Below are positions 10,801 through 14,278 of a stretch of DNA of 14,278 nt, piece after piece. Numbering within the stretch: the stretch's first letter is position 1; every line of letters begins with the position of its first letter. Position numbers and translations under genes: made by a program. Under the pieces are notes generated by a model. It made no database searches, was not told the DNA's origin, and worked only from the letters and a program-made list of their open reading frames with translations. This DNA comes from Mycoemilia scoparia (taxonomy: Eukaryota > Kickxellomycota > Kickxellomycetes > Kickxellales > Kickxellaceae): contig JANBPU010000375.1 of NCBI GenBank assembly GCA_027575805.1, forward strand, positions 1 through 14,278, in the 5' to 3' direction.

Positions 10801-11299
10801 ACATGATAACTCAATGGATGTTGACGATTCTGAGCAAACCCCTGCTGTATTAAATAATAGCAACAATGGAGACCCAATCACTGAGAAACCAAGATTGTTG
10901 ACCGCTAAAAGAAAGCTGGATAAATTAATATACTATGATCCGGCCTTATCTTCATTGGGACAACAATACCAGCAACATGCGTTTGATATTGTTCGTAAAT
11001 CAGTAATCAAGCCCAATTCGACTATAAATACATCCACATCATCAACCCAGACTACTAATGCTGCTGATGCTAAAATTCGAGTATGTACAAGATGTGGCCA
11101 TACATCTGCCATTTCTGCAGCTGCTAATCCAGCATCCATGACAACGACTACTACCACAGGCCAAGGTAATAATAGTACAAATGATGGTGTCAGTACTGGA
11201 GGAGAAAACAACGAAGCGCAGGATATTCAGGATATATTCCATCGTTACAATTGGGTCTGCATTTGTGGAGGGAATTGGGTATCAATTTGTAGCAATTAG
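4838..11299 (+). CDS. MED16: Mediator of RNA polymerase II transcription subunit 16 (Med16/Sin4-like), giant form
   Basis: Predicted tail-module subunit of the Mediator co-activator, which in the nucleus relays signals from DNA-bound factors to RNA polymerase II. The single 2153-residue ORF is about twice the usual Med16 size (yeast Sin4 is under 1000). Residues 1-480 are low-complexity: an acidic start (NLDFELEEMF), a Gln/Pro run (about 41-75), then Thr/Ser/Pro-rich sequence. WD40-like strands begin near 699 (FEWSPDGKYIVTASHD) and continue through LVTLFYTYNGEWKR (about 874-887) and VIEIYHVNCRL (about 963-973). Helical segments near 1330-1420, 1485-1525 and 1560-1600 resemble the Med16 alpha-helical part. 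Asn/Ser runs interrupt it (about 1657-1671 and 1805-1820). The C-terminus is the family's zinc ribbon: Cys2083-x2-Cys2086 and Cys2141-x-Cys2143 followed by GGNW, here separated by 54 residues of mostly Thr/Asn/Ala-rich insert. No splice-like break is seen. The start is the first ATG of the ORF; later Met codons could also serve. Assignment rests mainly on the zinc ribbon plus the WD40 and helical order; the N-terminal function is unknown. Confidence 0.85.
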   Translation: MDPSNNNGGTNENEESNDMNLDFELEEMFQDAGEDNSNQQQNAQQQQQAQQSQAQPQPQPQQPPQPQQQQQQQQNPLANINMAAFIQQMDPAVMSQLGISAQDMMNMLSMVAAGGAGVTSASAATTTLTQASSAPSVAMSAQIPATLDDNQTSTMVVPVTTTTTAPSPQSQPMVSQTTDGAQHSQPSVPTTVASLSENQGLQSESSGASNRSQVTSTATVAPIPIVPVTSAINPDSLNLASGLDFVNKDPISRTTSNPSAPTVNAAISGNNPNQNSPIPRPKSSNVVSTDHQQQMKELASKLVSSVPASSDTTVVAPGVSSGTVVPAAETSSVIANVPVSVANQSAPASTLTTTTTTTTTPKGQRPSPLPSSAINVGENANIDVGNENQPPLKTPMSVLTSPTMSKMAEQTKAQAQAQPNSITNGQAPGTLQNTAQPSTTTTASRGDTSPQPDKKQQQSPVPRPALPKTLENPKNSIPSLLLSSGIHKNTEDIRDVIYSNKALGRPIGHASWSNQNILASSHWPYSTATSSKQHSLVIDSVVTHADNDDYNGSQDSYDIHGFQQHRRRQRLTQRNIDHYVQIVATESTRMLASQTKKVTSRPTPIHLHRLVSKSKKGSNTVVPELLPLGRLPISPPYKHQRWILEKIRQNSRSNKDNNNYNFPSNFLKSSSPGVPQEEPHQADGDAQILATKTPPNHSMLFEWSPDGKYIVTASHDHDTAKLDIIKCHESGNINQWESEFSASFGYPVIALKWINQSRFYSLISNTEECPPTTQSSTNSSKDSSNADVLGSQPFAASFSSHTVVSGINQTQPSISTLNNSNNSGSRGDATDAKFDYRGWASKNLEATRRSPNSGSQGPRNPYGKYAFITVTSNGLVTLFYTYNGEWKRQRTPLFWMEPTAEGTTTVDNGVDDKSRPMAPITHADISFMANNSFTLAVHRAGNRTWSGNDASGKIPSTRGWSDPVIEIYHVNCRLYLNYELLNYLSIGRIAVVRPSSMLIEDTMDFKSMDIENENEADNNDDKSSIKDLGSLSGTPVVTQIMLSPAINKPTQKIVKDKSLAGIYDTSMPLLTVVQSIRNPSKPSTDNNVDDSDRYTTIIETWEISKDQEKLRKQGKDGDESSSTITTTNTNTTVTEKDSSSEPAVTDILAGKTPEWALCGRIVHQGLVISLTPHNYDIQSALNGNKPQNVAKYLPIKILWSDGSVSNIIDPSKPELFNSEQNSGNSKTGGKMVTYSGAISMGGSVVYRLESRDTSKITLRVNWSHDYEESFVDSECKKYLLGARLAVRILNSQDTTDLVAQLAIQAIKEKHQVSSTSTNNTNNNGPSSSFGGVLPVEYSQTMVFNLQNCFEILAKVLEINSTSDPKSVLKLVEPCSSASLYMRSLIGAILEISTLSDAPSTITRNLMTFAHILGFNAVCASYLGGAELFYNSLSGNSSSGAGGQSIKHPPLPGSSIGAASSTQPNGSNDQASSVDGRPIEYSPELIYQYQTLCDMANYTVWAFDMLMSILKDVYLYFNTMIPSTISAKPETTAINLEPLYKLDLTNSTEGVNKIAANGMPTALALLVYRPFVKSVSIQLNLMESLYAHMTKQVKHLASNNNNNAANLDPRLRAMGSKMVNCWRPLGVLSLEPGKLPVEVGAIKNFFTEVEKILDKVPTNNSNSNNNNNNSNAGSGGTSNEIFGGRIELLATASLRHYASFAKTPNILHTILVPGTLIAFNRIILCPKYFAAMLNKSKASGASGGGITQALLGQLNQRALDEPEINFGKFLLPNSTPALRTLQPAGNTLHGIGDGFEIIYPSGCNGTDSSSTNNSSSSSIMNGDDGVVPNNRDSIGSNSNDANNAQLTDAIDSIGVCEEDVLYTVDDGGFLYYNYDGEVSNKRPGSINQIPQSQSPLPIPTIGEMAASSQNSASNNINGLSPKVKTGYVPPAISSPQEIQSLYKEENIPIDIQSQKYDAFYNGIVNSTFNSLFELSISTAKLEVNAVTGGHDNSMDVDDSEQTPAVLNNSNNGDPITEKPRLLTAKRKLDKLIYYDPALSSLGQQYQQHAFDIVRKSVIKPNSTINTSTSSTQTTNAADAKIRVCTRCGHTSAISAAANPASMTTTTTTGQGNNSTNDGVSTGGENNEAQDIQDIFHRYNWVCICGGNWVSICSN
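4950..5062 (+). repeat. CAA/CAG/CCA-rich coding repeat (poly-Gln/Pro)
   Basis: A nearly pure run of CAA, CAG and CCA codons encodes the Gln/Pro tract of MED16 (about residues 39-75), including four tandem CCACAG-type units near 5000-5020. Mixed CAA/CAG use should make it more stable than a pure CAG run, but length polymorphism between strains is likely. Confidence 0.85.
6073..6090 (+). repeat. GGCACA hexamer repeat, three units
   Basis: Three tandem GGCACA units within MED16 encode alternating Ala-Gln, extending the low-complexity N-terminal region. Confidence 0.75.
9808..9847 (+). repeat. AAC/AAT/AGC coding repeat (poly-Asn/Ser)
   Basis: A trinucleotide run inside MED16 encodes an Asn/Ser tract (about residues 1657-1673). 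A related AGT/AGC Ser-rich run lies at 10252-10290. Both sit in apparent loops between helical segments. Confidence 0.8.
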
Positions 11300-11505
11300 A
11301 GTAAACATAGAAAAATTGGTATTTTGAAATTTTCATTTGCAAATAGAATTAACTTTAACAAAGCAAAAGACAAAAATGGGTTCACAGGAATAGCAATTCC
11401 TGGTATAAATGTTACTAAATGCAAGCACATGTTCATGCCAATGTGATATCAAAATGATAAAGTAAAAAAATGGGCTACTTAAAACTATTAGACTAATTTT
11501 TTAAT

Positions 11506-11623
11506 ATGGGTTGTGACAAGTCTAAGTCCACACCCTTTGACTATCACACTAAAAGGCTATTCTGAAGCCAACATTGGCTTCAGAGTGTGGATATTATGGA
11601 TAAAGTATGTGAAGGGAACCCAT
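11506..11623. repeat. 118-bp foldback (MITE-like) element with nested inverted repeats
   Basis: Three nested pairs of perfect inverted repeats share roughly one centre. The outer pair is ATGGGTT (11506-11512) with AACCCAT (11617-11623). The middle pair is TCCACAC (11527-11533) with GTGTGGA (11585-11591). The core is CTGAAGCCAA (11562-11571) with TTGGCTTCAG (11574-11583) around a 2-base loop. A further 9-base-pair hairpin (11607-11615 with 11627-11635) overlaps its right edge. No coding capacity. The nested symmetry suggests a non-autonomous foldback transposon remnant, though cruciform or transcript-end roles are possible. Confidence 0.55.
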
Positions 11624-11630
11624 AAACCTT

Positions 11631-11722
11631 CACATGGGTAGTTATTTTTGAAGAGTGCCTTTTGGTCGGCAATGATTATAGGCACAATCACAGACAAATG
11701 AGTGACTAACCCCTTCAATAAT
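11631..11722 (+). repeat. Diverged MITE-like repeat, copy A
   Basis: This stretch aligns with the reverse complement of 11870-11993. Shared blocks, in order, are CA[C/T]ATGG, TTTTTGAA, CTTTTGGT, GATTATAGG, CAATC[A/G]CAG, ACAAATGA and ACCCCTTCAA/ACCCTTCAA. Copy A lacks about 20 bases present in copy B between the CACAG and AAATGA blocks. Family unknown; no ORF. Confidence 0.6.
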
Positions 11723-11869
11723 AATCGCCTATTTTATTAATTATAAAGGTATACCAATGATTTTATTGAATTATAGGAGTCATTTTAATTCGTATCTATT
11801 TTCCTGAGTCATGGGACATTTTCGCATATTTCACTGGGACTGTTGCAGCATGGATACTCCAAAAATTAT

Positions 11870-11993
11870 CATATGAGTGACTATTTTTGAAGGGTTGTCA
11901 TTTGTTAATAAATGGTGATCTCTTATTTGGCTGCGATTGCCCCTATAATCGCTGGTCACCAAAAGTCACCTTTCAAAAACTATGCTCCATATG
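11870..11993 (-). repeat. Diverged MITE-like palindromic repeat, copy B
   Basis: Inverted relative to copy A and itself a degenerate palindrome. Both ends read CATATG (11870-11875 and 11988-11993), followed inward by TTTTTGAAGGG on the left and its imperfect complement CCTTTCAAAAA on the right. Inside, GGTGATC pairs imperfectly with GGTCACC, and GCGATT with AATCGC (about 11933-11952). The terminal inverted repeats of about 25-30 bases, short length and lack of coding sequence are typical of MITEs. I cannot identify a target-site duplication with confidence. Confidence 0.6.
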
Positions 11994-12415
11994 CAGACAC
12001 ATAAAACATTTATTATATGGGTATATGGCTCTTTACGACTATTTTTAGTATACTGTTAAATGTATAGGATATAGGCATATTCTAACTATAAAGTTTTCTC
12101 CATGGTCTTGGGTTTTCGCTGTTTCTCTATTTTTCAAATAATATAATGGTGTGTTGTGATATTGCCTGCAATCAATTGTAGAATAGATGGGGATCAGTTC
12201 TCATATTTTAGCCCAACCGTGTGCTATTTGATATGTGATTGAAGGCTCTCTTTTGTCTTCAACTAGGTGAAGCTTGAATAAGTCATTAGGTAGCGCTATG
12301 CTTATAAACAATGACATCTACTAACACACATTTTCTTCTGAGGTTTATTCTTTTCTTTCTTACTTTATATTGCCGTTTGCCTAATTGGCATAAAGTAAAG
12401 ATATAGCTGTTCTGT

Positions 12416-12433
12416 TATATATATATATATAAA
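12416..12433 (+). promoter_or_regulatory. TATA-box region of the receptor gene
   Basis: A run of eight TA units (12416-12431) continues into AAA, giving a strong TATATATAAA element about 80-100 bases before the receptor's ATG. It is a convincing core-promoter candidate. Confidence 0.6.
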
Positions 12434-12514
12434 CCGTTGCATACCTTGACCATATAGCAAACTCCAGCTGCAGGCCTTTAAATTTAGCAAGTAGTGAACC
12501 CCAAAGACTTTACA

Positions 12515-13897
12515 ATGCAGACAATTTACAAGGGACAAGATGGCCCAGATACCAAGATAACAATGACCTTCACCGGTGAGGTGGCTCCAAACCCGTCGGC
12601 AGTCATAATTAGCTACTTTGATGACACAATTCTCGGAAACGCAGTTCCTGCATATATGATGTTCCATTTAGTTTCTATTCTGGCCTCCGTGCTAGTTCTT
12701 GCTATAGTTGTGAGCATGCTTTTTGTTAATCCTAAGGCGGCCAAAAGACCATCCATGCGAATCTCTGCTTGTATCGCGGTCGTTGATATCGGCAACTCCA
12801 GTGTCTGCCTAGCTCTTTTTGCCTACCCATTTATGTCCAGTCAACCTCAAGCTTCTCTATATGTAGTTGGATGGCTGGCATTTGCTTTCCAACTTACATC
12901 TACTCTTCTAACGACCTGTATTACCTTCCACCTCATGCTCACTGTTCTGTTGCGCAAGGAATGTCTGGCCTACTACACTAACTACTGCTATGAAGCATTT
13001 TGCTTTACTTTTGGCTTTGCTATCCCTACATTGTCATTCAGGCTTTTCCCGGATCCAATATGGAATCCATACTATATCAGCATGCAGTACCTCAAGTCGG
13101 AGATTCTTGGTAGTGGCTTATCTCCAAATGCCAGACTCCTTTTGTGCGCTTATCTTTGGGAACTTATCTGTATCGGGTTTTGTGTTATAATGTGCATACT
13201 ACTGGCATTGAAATTGTCCCCGGTGCTCCAGAGAATGCATAAAGTCGAGCTGACAATGCCCGAAGGAGATGTTGCTCCCGATGCTGACAGCAATGCCAGA
13301 CCTGGTTTAATTACACACAATGATACCAACAGGCGAACTCGTATTAGAAACTCAGTACCCAGGATTTCGGGCCATAGTGTGTCTAACAATCACCTTAGTA
13401 GTGGTTATAATAGTGCTAATGCAACAACCGCCATCGACTTGAACAATACAATAGTTGAGGGATCTCCTCAACGTACTGATCATGAACATACACAAGCTAA
13501 CGAAGCTGTGCTGCCTCAATTTGAAAACAGCCCAACACCGTCTACTGCTAAGCCCAGCATCAATAATAATAGTGGCAATGGAGAAAACAATGAACTTGAA
13601 AGTCCCTCTAAGCCAAATATTACTGCATATGCATCTACCAAGCAACGCAAACAAATCAGACGAACTATTCAGAGAATTTTACTCTATCCTATTGAAATGA
13701 TCATCTTTAGGTTCCCTACTATAATATCCAATATGACTGGTGTGAGCGATAAAACTGGTTTCGTTATTCATACTATGTTGTCAGTTCATGGAATCTTTAA
13801 CCTCGTGGTCTTTTTATTCAACCCTGGCCTAGACGAATTCTGGCCTTGGTTTAAATTCAAGGTGTTTGGACATAATGCTAAAGTTCGTACTTTATAA
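12515..13897 (+). CDS. Seven-transmembrane receptor, fungal GPCR (Git3/cAMP-receptor-like)
   Basis: Predicted plasma-membrane G-protein-coupled receptor of 460 residues; ligand unknown. The start is the ATG at 12515 (A at -3), because the frame further upstream offers only a GTG at 12494 and then an in-frame stop at 12485. After about 45 extracellular residues, hydrophobic segments lie near 47-71, 83-105, 115-145, 157-178 and 205-235. A hydrophilic third cytoplasmic loop of about 145 residues follows (236-382, Asn/Ser/Pro-rich with basic patches such as NRRTRIRN). The last two helices are near 386-407, after KQRKQIRRTIQR, and 414-437, with a short tail. Long basic-flanked third loops occur in fungal Gpr1/Git3-type sugar or amino-acid sensors and cAMP-receptor-like GPCRs that signal through G-alpha and cAMP. 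No pheromone-receptor signature is seen. The topology is confident; the subfamily is an inference from overall pattern. Confidence 0.78.
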   Translation: MQTIYKGQDGPDTKITMTFTGEVAPNPSAVIISYFDDTILGNAVPAYMMFHLVSILASVLVLAIVVSMLFVNPKAAKRPSMRISACIAVVDIGNSSVCLALFAYPFMSSQPQASLYVVGWLAFAFQLTSTLLTTCITFHLMLTVLLRKECLAYYTNYCYEAFCFTFGFAIPTLSFRLFPDPIWNPYYISMQYLKSEILGSGLSPNARLLLCAYLWELICIGFCVIMCILLALKLSPVLQRMHKVELTMPEGDVAPDADSNARPGLITHNDTNRRTRIRNSVPRISGHSVSNNHLSSGYNSANATTAIDLNNTIVEGSPQRTDHEHTQANEAVLPQFENSPTPSTAKPSINNNSGNGENNELESPSKPNITAYASTKQRKQIRRTIQRILLYPIEMIIFRFPTIISNMTGVSDKTGFVIHTMLSVHGIFNLVVFLFNPGLDEFWPWFKFKVFGHNAKVRTL

Positions 13898-13974
13898 TAT
13901 CACCAGTAAAGAGTACGTTCATTGCTTTGTCTTTTAATTTATTTTGGAGGATAGGTCTATTATTACTGTGAATC

Positions 13975-13980
13975 AATAAA
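13975..13980 (+). terminator. Candidate polyadenylation signal of the receptor gene
   Basis: AATAAA occurs 78 bases past the receptor's TAA stop, a normal 3' UTR spacing. It is the clearest poly(A) hexamer next to any gene in the window. Confidence 0.5.
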
Positions 13981-14182
13981 GGGTTTAATATTCCATCGAG
14001 TTGAGGAATTTTGGAATCATCCAGCAAAACCAACTATGATATGTAAAGATTTCAATAGTAATCATGTGCGATGTAGAGATAGTCAGCCCTCAACTTTTGG
14101 TCTTATTATGTGCCAATTCATATCCAACCCATGGAACCCCTTATTGTTTAAGGCTGTGTAAAAGTTGGCTAAATGAATATTT
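13981..14182. other. Downstream non-coding flank with a weak foldback
   Basis: No credible ORF. AGCC (14085-14088) plus AACTTTT (14092-14098) pairs with AAAAGTTGGCT (14160-14170) as an 11-base-pair stem with a 3-base bulge, just before the right terminal repeat. A smaller CCTTA/TAAGG hairpin lies inside it (about 14138-14152). Confidence 0.4.
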
Positions 14183-14226
14183 GTGAAATTCGACTATATC
14201 TAAAGCTTTCCAATGAAAGCTTTGCG
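14183..14226 (-). repeat. Right copy of the palindromic inverted repeat
   Basis: Reverse complement of bases 1-44 with two mismatches, including the 22-base hairpin core and the GTGAAATTCG flank. Similarity weakens just beyond (ATTTGTG against ATTGGTG). Because the core is nearly self-complementary, orientation is set by its loop (CAAT here, ATTG on the left) and by the flanks. On the outer side the sequence continues GTGATGACAGG, with no left-hand counterpart in the window to compare. Confidence 0.8.
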
Positions 14227-14278
14227 TGATGACAGGAGTAGCGGGTTTATTAATAGGTATTTTTTATGGAAATAGCAA

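Larger units (their letters stand above)
11300..12415. other. MED16-receptor spacer: 3' flank and foldback-rich DNA
   Basis: No credible gene is seen in this 1.1 kb. It starts with the MED16 3' UTR; no exact AATAAA is visible close to the stop. A perfect 7-base-pair hairpin lies at 11385-11402 (CAGGAAT, loop AGCA, ATTCCTG), and a shorter one at 12239-12262 (TTGAAG/CTTCAA). Between 11506 and 11993 are three foldback elements, listed separately. The remainder is AT-rich without recognised signals. Confidence 0.7.

Noticed and set aside
11300..12415. Spacer hairpins as tRNA, riboswitch, CRISPR or bacterial-type terminators
   Set aside because: No tRNA A/B boxes, no regularly spaced repeats and no U-tract after a GC stem; the context is eukaryotic.
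12494..12514. Extension of the receptor by seven residues to position 12494
   Set aside because: The codon at 12494 is GTG, not ATG, and a stop lies in frame at 12485; the ATG at 12515 has a good context.
12365..12667. Minus-strand 100-codon ORF over the receptor's promoter and N-terminus
   Set aside because: It is antisense to the receptor, partly encoded by the TA repeat, and has no recognisable domain.
1..14226. The whole segment as one large transposon bounded by the terminal repeats
   Set aside because: No transposase, recombinase or replication protein lies between the repeats; the cargo is conserved housekeeping genes, and the left duplication site is outside the window.

Overview
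The window is a stretch of eukaryotic nuclear DNA, most likely from a fungus. It holds three long genes without introns, separated by AT-rich spacers with no bacterial operon or ribosome-binding layout. They encode an importin of the Kap121/IPO5 type, a very large Mediator subunit 16 and a seven-helix membrane receptor. All three stop codons (TAA, TAG, TAA) fit the standard code. Abundant Gln/Asn/Ser/Thr runs, a Med16 with its C-terminal zinc ribbon, and a receptor with a long third cytoplasmic loop fit an intron-poor fungus. An early-diverging lineage (Zoopagomycota/Kickxellomycotina-like) is my guess from the receptor, not something the sequence proves.

Layout. 1-323: non-coding, starting with a palindromic repeat. 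324-3851 (-): karyopherin PSE1/KAP121 (IPO5) family. 3852-4837: shared divergent promoter region with microsatellites, small hairpins and one doubtful 62-codon ORF. 4838-11299 (+): MED16-like protein of 2153 residues, roughly twice the usual size, with a Gln/Thr/Ser-rich N-terminal extension of about 480 residues. 11300-12514: a 1.2 kb spacer rich in foldback (MITE-like) sequences, ending in a TATA box. 12515-13897 (+): GPCR-like protein of 460 residues. 13898-14278: a poly(A) signal, a weak foldback and an inverted copy of the repeat that opens the window.

The genes are not an obvious pathway: nuclear import, transcription co-regulation and membrane signalling are ordinary chromosomal neighbours. 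I found no defence system, biosynthetic cluster or mobile-element gene. The best leads are non-coding: (i) a roughly 44 bp near-palindromic repeat at both ends of the window in opposite orientation (42 of 44 positions match), and (ii) two diverged, inverted copies of a roughly 90-125 bp foldback element downstream of MED16, next to a third, unrelated foldback. In the proteins, the enlarged MED16 and the low-complexity insert splitting its zinc ribbon deserve a look.
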